From: JBKHHU01 sp046539045
Lineage (GTDB): Bacteria > Planctomycetota > Phycisphaerae > SM23-33
Reading direction: 5' to 3'
Assembly (NCBI GenBank): GCA_046539045.1
Contig: JBKHHU010000120.1
Span: 1-10,540 of the forward strand
DNA: 10,540 nt
This document shows positions 1 through 6,001 of this stretch, piece after piece. Below the pieces are notes generated by a model. That model searched no databases. It was not told where the DNA came from and saw nothing but the letters and a program-made list of their open reading frames with translations. The translations under genes were made by a program, and so were the position numbers. Each line of letters starts with the position of its first letter. The stretch's first letter is position 1.

Positions 1-2
1 AC

Positions 3-98
3 GGCAGCGGCGGATACCTGCTGCTGATCCGCGAACTGAACGAACAGGCCGACTACTCCTGCGACCTGCCGCTGGGCGAGGGGAGGCCTCTACAGCTT
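3..98 (+). CDS. Possible 3' end of a gene entering from the left (partial, doubtful)
   Basis: The third plus frame is open from the window edge and begins with a protein-like stretch (GSGGYLLLIRELNEQADY, then CDLPL). Codon use is sensible, and the pattern recalls the C-terminal beta-sandwich of some glycoside hydrolases of the alpha-galactosidase type, a resemblance from memory only. The frame has no stop until 879-881. Past about position 90 it runs antisense to the mutarotase-like gene, which looks genuine right to its end. The true end of this gene therefore cannot be placed, and 98 is only a nominal limit. The stretch may be a genuine tail with a long convergent overlap, a frameshifted or decayed tail, or a chance open frame. 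Confidence 0.3.
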
Positions 99-1241
99 TC
101 CGGTGTGCAGGAAGTCCGTGTTGACCTGCGCGTCAACTTTCCTGCCGGTCGTGGAATGGAAAGTGACTGTTCCTTGCGAGAATTCCACCTCCGCCACGCG
201 GTCGAAATCTTGGGGCACGCGGACGGCGCCCTCGATGTAGTTGATCGTGGTCGGCTCCTCGTCGGTCAGCGTCAGTGTCGTCGGGAAGCCCTGCCGATTG
301 ATGCAGTTCTCCGCAGCGGAGTCGGCGAGGCCTTCAGCAAAGTACGCGCAGACGTCCTCCAGGCCCAGACAGCGGTTCCTGCCGTCCCACGGGGCTCCGT
401 GCCTGCCGCGATTGCTGATCCACATCGCCGTGGCGGGCAGCTTACGGGCGTCTTTCAGCGAGAACCACAGCATTTCGCCATGGTCGTCGCAGGCCGTCGT
501 CCACGCAGGCGCCGACTGCGGCTCGCGGTAGACCGCCAGCAGATCGGTGAAGCCCTCCCTCTGCGGGAAGGTGGACGCGTCGCCGACGGCGGGGTCTTTC
601 CAGATCAGCGGCACGCGGTCGAGGCTGTCGAAGGTCTCCCCGATGGCGAAGGACTGGTATTCCCCGTCGGCGGGGTCGCTGAACAGGGCCGGGTTCGTCA
701 TCCCCAGTTGGAACGGGCTCGTCGCCAGCTTCAGCGCGCCGGTCTGCAGTGGCACCCCCAGCGTCGCGTGATGCCCGAGGCTCATTTTGCCCGCGCCGCC
801 TTGGATCACGTGCTGCGTATAGACCACGTTCTGCCCGTCGACCAGCGAAACCCGCTTGGTCACGTCCGCAGGGCGCTGTAGCGTCTTCATGGACAGCGTC
901 AGGCAGGTCACCGCCGCGTCCTTCGTCAAAGACTCCAGGTTCCACTTGCCGGTAGCCGGCTCGCCGTGAGGGACGTGGTTTTCGCCGTTCCAGGCGTTGT
1001 TTCCGCCGAAGGGCATGCAGAAGAAGTTCCCGCGAAGAGGCTTCAGAACGTCCGGGGCGACGTCTTCTCGCGTTTCATCCTGCCACGGGCTGATGTAATA
1101 CGGCTGGATCGGCCGGGCGGTGTCGGCGTAGAAGTTCACTGGGGCCATGTGCCCGCCGAGCTCGGTGATGGCCAGTTCCACGCAATCGCTGGTTACGATC
1201 CAGGAATTCTGTCCATGTACGATGCGCGTTTCCGGTTGCAT
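90..1241 (-). CDS. Aldose 1-epimerase (galactose mutarotase)-like protein
   Basis: This 383-residue protein has the look of the galactose-mutarotase beta-sandwich superfamily, whose members bind or epimerise hexoses and related sugars using a His and a Glu. Visible landmarks are FFCMPFGGNNAWNG (residues 73-86), a PHGEP segment (91-95) followed by W100, paired histidines at 157-158, and WDGRNRCLGLEDVCAYF (285-301) with E295 as a candidate catalytic Glu. There is no signal peptide, so it is probably cytoplasmic. The open frame extends far upstream, to 2186, but the ATG at 1241 is chosen because AAAGGA lies 9 nt before it and the upstream translation is low-complexity antisense of the next gene. 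It is divergent from the M23-like gene and appears to be transcribed alone. The exact substrate cannot be told, and it may be a non-catalytic member of the superfamily. Confidence 0.75.
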   Translation of the reverse strand: MQPETRIVHGQNSWIVTSDCVELAITELGGHMAPVNFYADTARPIQPYYISPWQDETREDVAPDVLKPLRGNFFCMPFGGNNAWNGENHVPHGEPATGKWNLESLTKDAAVTCLTLSMKTLQRPADVTKRVSLVDGQNVVYTQHVIQGGAGKMSLGHHATLGVPLQTGALKLATSPFQLGMTNPALFSDPADGEYQSFAIGETFDSLDRVPLIWKDPAVGDASTFPQREGFTDLLAVYREPQSAPAWTTACDDHGEMLWFSLKDARKLPATAMWISNRGRHGAPWDGRNRCLGLEDVCAYFAEGLADSAAENCINRQGFPTTLTLTDEEPTTINYIEGAVRVPQDFDRVAEVEFSQGTVTFHSTTGRKVDAQVNTDFLHTGKL

Positions 1242-1280
1242 GCCTGTGCATCCTTTCTTCTGGGGACTTCTGCGGAGCAC

Positions 1281-1309
1281 ATGATCCGGTCGGGCCGCCC
1301 GTTCGTAAA
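1281..1309 (-). promoter_or_regulatory. Candidate sigma-70-type promoter for the mutarotase-like gene
   Basis: Read on the minus strand there is TTTACG (plus 1304-1309), a 17-bp spacer and GATCAT (plus 1281-1286). Each hexamer matches the consensus at four of six positions. A short GC palindrome (CGGGC-C-GCCCG, 1291-1301) lies inside the spacer. The element is 40 bp upstream of the start codon. The match is modest and untested. Confidence 0.3.
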
Positions 1310-1394
1310 GCAAAAACCTCAGCGAAGCGAGTGATGTACAAGCGACAGGACATCGGGTAGCCTTGGCAGGAACGATTGCGAAGGAGCTGCCGCG

Positions 1395-2459
1395 ATGATC
1401 ATCGAGAAAACCGCTCGCGATACCTTGACCGCCGTGGAAATGGACGTGGACGACGAACTGCGCTTCATCCTTGCCGACGGCACCACCCGGTCGGTCGTCC
1501 TGAAGAGCACCTGGGCGGGGGTCAGCGAGACGACCATCGATCCACCCGACCAGAGGCCGTTGCCGGAAATCAAGGGCGCGGTGACCAACTACCGGTTCCG
1601 CTGCCACCTGCAGATCGACGGGGTGGACCTGTGGCTGGGGCGGGAAGTCGCCACGCCCGAAAGTTTCTACGAGCCCAGCGAGATCATGGGGCTGCGGATC
1701 TGGTTTGACGCGGTGGACGATATCTTCGATTTCCTTCAGGAAACCCACGGCACCTGCCGCCCCCGCAAAGCGTGTCGACTGGCCGTCCAGGATGCGACGA
1801 CAAGCATCTGTCCGGTCCTTCTGCAGCCATGGTGTCCGCTGCCGGACGGCGGTCTGCGGGTGGAGGATGCCTACAACGGGGAAGACGTCTGGATGGGTGC
1901 CTACTTCGGCGGGTCGGCTCACGGTGGGCTGGACATCAATCACCCGGCGGGCACGCCGATCTGGACGCCGATTCCGCTGGATGACCACTACTTCTTCGCC
2001 CATCTGTCCAAGGGCGACAACAACAATCGGTGGCGCGGCCTGCACACCTGGCCGGACGGCTCGACCTGGGTGATCCAGGTGCATCACGTCATTCGGCTGC
2101 TGGTGGACGAGCATCAGCCTCTGCCTGCCGGCACGCACCTGGCTGAAGGCGCCGGAGTGCTGATCGGCGCCCATTCGCATTCGCATTTCAAGTTCGGAGT
2201 CATCGAGCCCGGTGGCGGGGACGTCGAGGACGCCGTCCTGCTTGATCCGTGGATTCTGTTCCGGGAGATGTACCTCGACCCGCGAGCGAACGCGGGCAAG
2301 ATAGCGGCCGGGTCAGCGTTTTCTGCGGAGGAAGATCTCGCGGATGTCCCGCAACGTGTATCCGGTGCGGTTGAGCTTGCGGATCAGCTTGATGCGGCGG
2401 ACAAGCCTGCGATTGAACCAGCGACTCCTGCCGTCTTCCCCGCGAATCGGATCGATTAG
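1395..2459 (+). CDS. M23/LytM-like metallopeptidase domain protein
   Basis: The C-terminal half (about residues 170-290) carries the zinc-site pattern of M23 (LytM/lysostaphin-type) peptidases, which cut peptidoglycan peptides. AHGGLDINHPAGTPIW gives H176 and D180 (HxxxD). HSHSHFKFGV gives the HxH pair H262/H264, followed by the usual LDPW. The N-terminal 165 residues are not recognised. The ATG at 1395 has a perfect AAGGAG eight bases upstream. No signal peptide or membrane segment is visible, which is odd for a wall hydrolase; it may act inside the cell or have another role. The last 48 residues (from about 307) are encoded opposite the MerR gene and look like antisense filler, so the functional protein may end near residue 300. 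The family call is fairly firm; the substrate is not known. Confidence 0.75.
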   Translation: MIIEKTARDTLTAVEMDVDDELRFILADGTTRSVVLKSTWAGVSETTIDPPDQRPLPEIKGAVTNYRFRCHLQIDGVDLWLGREVATPESFYEPSEIMGLRIWFDAVDDIFDFLQETHGTCRPRKACRLAVQDATTSICPVLLQPWCPLPDGGLRVEDAYNGEDVWMGAYFGGSAHGGLDINHPAGTPIWTPIPLDDHYFFAHLSKGDNNNRWRGLHTWPDGSTWVIQVHHVIRLLVDEHQPLPAGTHLAEGAGVLIGAHSHSHFKFGVIEPGGGDVEDAVLLDPWILFREMYLDPRANAGKIAAGSAFSAEEDLADVPQRVSGAVELADQLDAADKPAIEPATPAVFPANRID

Positions 2460-2615
2460 CCCGAGCATGATGTAATACTCGATGGCTTGCTTGCTGACGC
2501 CCGATGTGCGGGAGGCTTCGCCCAGACGCATCAGGTCTTTGGCGTCGGAATGGTGCTCGGGAGGCTTTTGCCTGCCGGCGGAGTTTTCGGGTTTCTTGCT
2601 CATGCCGCTGTCCAT
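2313..2615 (-). CDS. Short MerR-family transcriptional regulator
   Basis: This 100-residue protein has a MerR-type winged helix-turn-helix. LMRLGEASRTSGVSKQAIEYY (28-48, the recognition helix region) is followed by LGLIDPIRGEDGRSRWF (51-67, the wing) and a second HTH-like part ending TGYTLRDIREIF (84-95). MerR proteins bind dyads between the -35 and -10 elements and twist the DNA. There is almost no C-terminal effector domain, so ligand sensing is not apparent. Two starts are possible, ATG at 2615 and ATG at 2603; neither has a strong ribosome binding site. Residues 1-26 are polar and look disordered. It is divergent from the membrane-protein gene at 2681 and overlaps the 3' end of the M23-like gene by about 147 bp. 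The dyad at 2650-2663 is its most likely nearby target, by inference from layout. Confidence 0.8.
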   Translation of the reverse strand: MDSGMSKKPENSAGRQKPPEHHSDAKDLMRLGEASRTSGVSKQAIEYYIMLGLIDPIRGEDGRSRWFNRRLVRRIKLIRKLNRTGYTLRDIREIFLRRKR

Positions 2616-2644
2616 AGCTACATCGCCGTTTGCGGGGGAATATC

Positions 2645-2673
2645 TTTAACCGACGGCAGTCGGCGGATACAAT
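2645..2673 (+). promoter_or_regulatory. Candidate promoter of the membrane-protein gene
   Basis: TTTAAC (2645-2650) and TACAAT (2668-2673) are separated by 17 bp. The -10 matches the consensus at five of six positions; the -35 is weak. The expected transcription start, about seven bases past the -10, falls on the ATG at 2681, which would give a leaderless mRNA. A dyad occupies the spacer. On the other strand TTGTAT (plus 2667-2672) could serve as the -35 for the MerR gene. Confidence 0.35.
2650..2663. repeat. Dyad CCGAC-GGCA-GTCGG, candidate MerR operator
   Basis: A perfect 5-bp inverted repeat with a 4-bp centre lies between the -35 and -10 candidates of the plus-strand gene, in the 65-bp gap shared with the divergent MerR gene. 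MerR-family operators classically sit in this position, although usually with a 19-20 bp spacer rather than the 17 bp seen here. The assignment is by inference. Confidence 0.35.
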
Positions 2674-2680
2674 CCCGGCC

Positions 2681-3229
2681 ATGCAAACTGAACTGTTCGA
2701 GAGCCCATTCTACACGGTCATCACGTTGGTCATCATTGAGTTGGTGATTCTCGCGGTGTGGTACAATACGCGCAAACGCTGGGCGGCGTTGGCTTTGATA
2801 GGCCCGCCCATCCTGATTGCGGGTTTGTTCTGGTTGGCTTCGGCCGTCCGGACCGAGCGGGAAAAGATCCTGCTCAATACGTATGAGATTGCCGACGCGA
2901 TTACCGCCGGCGACGTCGATCGGGCGGCGACGTACCTTGACCCCCGCTACGATGGCGATGTCGGCGAGAGCAAAGAGCAGGCCCTGGACGCCGGACGCGA
3001 GGCCATCCGTCGGTTCAAGATCAGCAACGTGGATTTCCGTTCGGCTCCTGAGATCGAGGTGATCGGCGACGAGGCGACCATGCAGGCCGACACGTTCGTG
3101 AAGATCAACGCCTCGGACCTGAACATCTCCGGAGCTGTTCGGATGGTATGGACCGTTCGGTGGGTCCGCCGCGACGAGGGCTGGCGGATCATTCACGTCG
3201 AGTACCAGTTGAAGCGAACGCTGGAATAG
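2681..3229 (+). CDS. Small membrane protein with NTF2/SnoaL-like domain, function unknown
   Basis: This 182-residue protein has two hydrophobic segments near the N-terminus (about 10-28 and 35-55) with RKR between them, so it is probably a two-helix inner-membrane hairpin. Residues 60-182 look like a cone-shaped NTF2/SnoaL-type domain: a helix with AITAGDVDRAATYLDPRY (73-90), then beta strands ending MVWTVRWVRRDEGWRIIHVEY (155-175), typical of that fold. The domain binds small ligands or acts as a scaffold in many families, so no reaction can be named. An in-frame TTG at 2630 would add 17 residues, but the ATG at 2681 places the first helix normally. No Shine-Dalgarno precedes it, and the nearby -10 suggests leaderless expression. 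It is divergent from the MerR gene and 18 bp ahead of the UroD-like gene. Confidence 0.75.
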   Translation: MQTELFESPFYTVITLVIIELVILAVWYNTRKRWAALALIGPPILIAGLFWLASAVRTEREKILLNTYEIADAITAGDVDRAATYLDPRYDGDVGESKEQALDAGREAIRRFKISNVDFRSAPEIEVIGDEATMQADTFVKINASDLNISGAVRMVWTVRWVRRDEGWRIIHVEYQLKRTLE

Positions 3230-3247
3230 CCAACGAAAGCTGAACGC

Positions 3248-4258
3248 ATGACTCCACGCGAGATATTCGCCGCCAATCTGACGTTTGACGACCCGCCGCG
3301 GATCGGGATGGCTCTTCCGGAGCCGTTCCCCAACGATACCGTCCACGGCGGCAGGGCCTCCAATGTGCCGGAAGAGCTTGAACCGAAGGGCAATGAACTC
3401 CATCGCTGGCGGGATGAGTGGGGCGTTACTTGGGCGACGCTGACGGAATTCGACAAGGGGGAAGTAGTCGCCGGGGCCATCGAGGACTGGGACGATCTGG
3501 AAGCCTATCGCCCGCCCGACTGCGGAAACTACGATGATTACGTCCCGCAGATACGCGAGCATTTCGAGCAGAATCCGGAGCAGTTCCGTATCGGCCACCT
3601 TCCCGGGTTCACGTTCAATATTGCCCGGAAGCTCCGCCGACTCGACAACTACCTGTGCGATCTGGTCCTGGAACGGGAGAAGGTCGACCGGCTGCACGCT
3701 ATCGTTCGCTCCGAGCTTCTGAAGATGATCGAAGGCATGGCCAGGGCAGGGGCCGATGCGATCATGTTCCCGGAGGACTGGGGCACCCAGGACCGGCTGA
3801 TGATCTCCCCGGATATGTGGCGGGACATCTTCCGGCCGGAGTTCGAGGCACTGGCCGGGCGGGCTCGCGAACTGGGTATGCTGGTCATCATGCACTCGTG
3901 CGGGAAAATGACAGCCGTACTGGACGACATGATCGCCTGCGGGGTCAACTGCTTCCAGTTCGACCAGCCGACCTTGCACGGAATCGACCTGCTGGCCGAA
4001 CGTTTCCACGGCAGGGCCGCCTTCTGGTGCCCGGTGGATATCCAGCGGACGCTTCAGACGCGTAATCGGGACAAGATCCGTCGGGAGGCCCGCGAGATGG
4101 TCGAGAAACTCGGCCGCGGAGGAGGGTTCATCGCGGGAGCCTACCCGTCGCCGCGGGCCATCGGCATCACGCCGGAGATCCAGGCGATCGCCTCCGAAGC
4201 ATACGTGGAGTTCGGAACGTTCCGCCCCGATGTTGATCAAAAGACCCTTCAGCGCTAA
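3248..4258 (+). CDS. Uroporphyrinogen decarboxylase (URO-D)-like / methyltransferase-like protein
   Basis: This 336-residue TIM-barrel protein belongs to the URO-D superfamily, which includes haem-pathway HemE and corrinoid:coenzyme M/THF methyltransferases (MtaA, CmuA). Features include GADAIMFPEDWGTQDRLMIS (168-187), followed by a segment rich in P and W (188-197), and MHSCGK (215-220) with H216 and C218, two zinc ligands of the methyltransferase branch. The third Cys, expected near residue 298, is replaced in GAYPSPRAIG (297-306), so the metal site may be altered. The N-terminal HemE arginine signature is not obvious, so it is unlikely to be true HemE. The start at 3248 fits the usual N-terminus (PREIFAANLTFD) but has only a weak purine tract upstream. 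It lies 18 bp after the membrane-protein gene and may be co-transcribed with it, and it is convergent with the amidohydrolase gene. The substrate is unknown. Confidence 0.8.
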   Translation: MTPREIFAANLTFDDPPRIGMALPEPFPNDTVHGGRASNVPEELEPKGNELHRWRDEWGVTWATLTEFDKGEVVAGAIEDWDDLEAYRPPDCGNYDDYVPQIREHFEQNPEQFRIGHLPGFTFNIARKLRRLDNYLCDLVLEREKVDRLHAIVRSELLKMIEGMARAGADAIMFPEDWGTQDRLMISPDMWRDIFRPEFEALAGRARELGMLVIMHSCGKMTAVLDDMIACGVNCFQFDQPTLHGIDLLAERFHGRAAFWCPVDIQRTLQTRNRDKIRREAREMVEKLGRGGGFIAGAYPSPRAIGITPEIQAIASEAYVEFGTFRPDVDQKTLQR

Positions 4259-4294
4259 TCGGCTCGCGGGGGCTTCAGGCGATGAGCAGGGGCC

Positions 4295-5089
4295 TCAGTA
4301 GCCCAGCATGCGCGCCGCGTTGCCGTACAGAACCTTGGACAACTCGCTTTTGTCCAGGCCGCTGTCCTGCAGCTTGGAAATCTCGGCCGCCTGTCCGTTC
4401 CAGGGCCAGTCGGTCCCGAAGCAGACCTTGTCCACTCCGTGGTTGCGGATCATCCTGCACATGCGCTCCGGCTGGAGGAACTGCGAACTGAAGGACGTCT
4501 CAAGCAGGGCGGGCGTCCCAATAAGCAGCTCTTCCACCTCGTCCCACATGTTCCATCCGCCCATGTGTGTCAGCAGGATCCGCAGGTCGGGGTACATGTC
4601 GATGATCCTGCGGAGACGCTGCACGGCGGCACGGTCGTCCTCGGGCGGGAAGGCGATGTCCTTGCCGCAGTGAAGCGTCACCACGAGGTCGTGATCCATC
4701 GCGGCCCGGTAGACCTTCTGGGCCTCATCGGAGTCCACCTGGAAGTTCTGATACATCGGGTGCATCTTGATCCCGACAAACTCCGCCTTGGCGATCTTTT
4801 CCACCCATTTTGTCGCTTTGGGATCGGCAGGGTGGACCGAGGGGAACGGCTCAAGCCTGTCGGATCGGATCTTCTTGCACCATTTCAGAATGTCTCTGGT
4901 CTGATCCGGCTTGGTGGCGATGGAGCAGATGACCGAGATGTCCACGTCGGCGGAGTCCATGGACTCCAGCAGCCCGTCGACCGTCCCGGGGCCGACGGCT
5001 TTCCAGTCGCCGGCAGCTTCCAGTTTCGGGATAGCGCGCTCGGCGAGTTTGTCCGGGAAAGCATGTGTGTGTACGTCGATGGCAACCAT
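4295..5089 (-). CDS. Amidohydrolase 2-family metal-dependent hydrolase
   Basis: This 264-residue TIM-barrel protein belongs to the amidohydrolase superfamily (the ACMSD/gamma-resorcylate decarboxylase-like branch, PF04909), which hydrolyses or decarboxylates small acids and lactones. The metal-site pattern is nearly complete: VHTH gives H7 and H9, GIKMHP gives K108/H110, LHCGKD gives H140, THMGGWN gives H175, and FGTDWPW gives D227. The C-terminus ILYGNAARML-like (KVLYGNAARMLGY) is typical of the family. The open frame extends to 5254, but the ATG at 5089 begins directly with the MVAIDVHTH strand and has GAGGA five bases upstream. It lies 100 bp downstream of the secreted-protein gene on the same strand, with a hairpin between them, so co-transcription is uncertain. 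No signal peptide is visible. The exact substrate cannot be read from sequence. Confidence 0.85.
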   Translation of the reverse strand: MVAIDVHTHAFPDKLAERAIPKLEAAGDWKAVGPGTVDGLLESMDSADVDISVICSIATKPDQTRDILKWCKKIRSDRLEPFPSVHPADPKATKWVEKIAKAEFVGIKMHPMYQNFQVDSDEAQKVYRAAMDHDLVVTLHCGKDIAFPPEDDRAAVQRLRRIIDMYPDLRILLTHMGGWNMWDEVEELLIGTPALLETSFSSQFLQPERMCRMIRNHGVDKVCFGTDWPWNGQAAEISKLQDSGLDKSELSKVLYGNAARMLGY

Positions 5090-5139
5090 TGGTGTCCTCG
5101 ATTTGGGCCTGCTGTCTGGTTCGGTCGCAGGCGCATGAA

Positions 5140-5163
5140 AGCGGCGACCGTCAGGCCGCCGCT
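5140..5163 (-). terminator. Weak terminator-like hairpin after the secreted-protein gene
   Basis: A perfect 7-bp stem (AGCGGCG / CGCCGCT) with a 10-base loop that can pair further (CC-GTCA-GG) lies 27 bp past the stop codon at 5190-5192. On the minus strand it is followed by only a short T-run (TTTC). It could end or attenuate transcription before the amidohydrolase gene. Confidence 0.35.
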
Positions 5164-5189
5164 GGTGCGTTACGTGCGGGTGAAACAGT

Positions 5190-5855
5190 CTACCGCATGA
5201 CCCACTTGCGGTCTTCGAGAATGACCCGGCTGCGTGGGCGGGCGGCTGCTTCACCGAAGATGTCGTAGGTCAGTTGCAGCGTTTTGTTCAGGGTGACCGT
5301 GTCCTTGACGACCTTCTTCTTGTTGCCGCGGAGGTCGGTCTCAACGACTTCGATCGGCGCGGGCAGCTTCATGGTCTGCGTCTCGCCGCTCAGGCCGCCA
5401 ATGAAGATGTCGAACCCGCCGGCCTTCGGATCGAAATCACGGAAGACCGCCACGCCGCGCTTGGAGTTGTCCTCGCCCTGCAGAACCTTTCCCGCCATCC
5501 CGCTGACCTTGCGCATCAGGGGATCGTTGTGCAGTTTGCGGATCTTGTCGTACACCGCCGAGGGTACGCTCGCGTCGGCCCGGACGATGTGCCCGGTGTC
5601 CGTGTACAGAAAGATTTCCGGCACGAAATCGCGATCTTCGCCGGTGCGGTTGATGATCTCATACCGGAGATACCAGAACACCTGCTTCTCGTCCGAACCG
5701 GGGACCTCCGCCGAAATCGCGATCGGCTTTTCAATACGAACATCCAGTTCCCAACTGAGCGGGACTTCCGCCGGTTCCGGGACCGCGTGGGCCGGTAGCA
5801 TGAAAGCCGACAGCGCAATAGCAAAGGCCGCCAGTGCCGTGATCGTTCTCGCCAT
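5190..5855 (-). CDS. Secreted protein of unknown function
   Basis: This 221-residue protein has a clear Sec signal peptide: basic MAR, a hydrophobic core (about 5-20), then PAHA with likely cleavage after A24. The mature part looks like a single beta-rich domain: an early strand region WELDVRIEKPIAISAEV (35-51), VFWYLRYEIINRTGEDRDF (59-77), IFLYTDTGHIVRAD (81-94), a helical segment around 99-116, and FDIFIGGLSGETQTM (148-162). I have the impression of a conserved planctomycete-type exported family, but I cannot name it. There is no catalytic motif. The start is supported by AGGAG eight bases upstream. It lies downstream of rimK but has its own good promoter candidate, and it is followed by the amidohydrolase gene after a hairpin. 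It probably acts in the periplasm or outside the cell. Confidence 0.75.
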   Translation of the reverse strand: MARTITALAAFAIALSAFMLPAHAVPEPAEVPLSWELDVRIEKPIAISAEVPGSDEKQVFWYLRYEIINRTGEDRDFVPEIFLYTDTGHIVRADASVPSAVYDKIRKLHNDPLMRKVSGMAGKVLQGEDNSKRGVAVFRDFDPKAGGFDIFIGGLSGETQTMKLPAPIEVVETDLRGNKKKVVKDTVTLNKTLQLTYDIFGEAAARPRSRVILEDRKWVMR

Positions 5856-5885
5856 GGTCAGTACTCCTGAATCCGGTCATCGACA

Positions 5886-5905
5886 TACCGGGCGCAAGGC
5901 CGGTA
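5886..5905. repeat. Inverted repeat TACCGG-N8-CCGGTA in a leader
   Basis: A perfect 6-bp inverted repeat with an 8-base loop lies between the promoter candidate and the start of the secreted-protein gene, so it would form a hairpin in the mRNA leader or could be an operator just downstream of the start of transcription. Function is unknown. Confidence 0.3.
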
Positions 5906-5917
5906 AGTTACGCCTTG

Positions 5918-5946
5918 AAGCTACCGCGTGCTGGCGGGGAAGTCAA
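5918..5946 (-). promoter_or_regulatory. Candidate sigma-70 promoter of the secreted-protein gene
   Basis: On the minus strand TTGACT (plus 5941-5946, five of six consensus bases) and TAGCTT (plus 5918-5923) are separated by exactly 17 bp and lie about 60 bp upstream of the start codon. This supports transcription independent of rimK. Confidence 0.45.
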
Positions 5947-6001
5947 ACGCTTTCAGAGCAAAACTTCGCCCGCTGCCACCCCGTCTCACCGGGGCCGCTA
6001 A

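Noticed and set aside
1310..1394. Plus-strand promoter for the M23-like gene
   Set aside because: I could not find a hexamer pair with proper spacing; the ribosome binding site is strong but the promoter remains unplaced.
1242..2186. N-terminal extension of the mutarotase-like frame on the minus strand
   Set aside because: It is the antisense of the M23-like gene and is rich in R, P and V without domain character; the ATG at 1241 has a good ribosome binding site and the family-like start.
2618..4240. 540-residue minus-strand open frame
   Set aside because: It lies opposite the membrane-protein and URO-D-like genes, has no recognisable domain and crosses their intergenic gap.
5979..5994. Hairpin CCCCG-N6-CGGGG just after the rimK stop
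   Set aside because: The stem is only five pairs and no T-run follows directly, so it is too weak to call as a terminator, although it may contribute to RNA ending.
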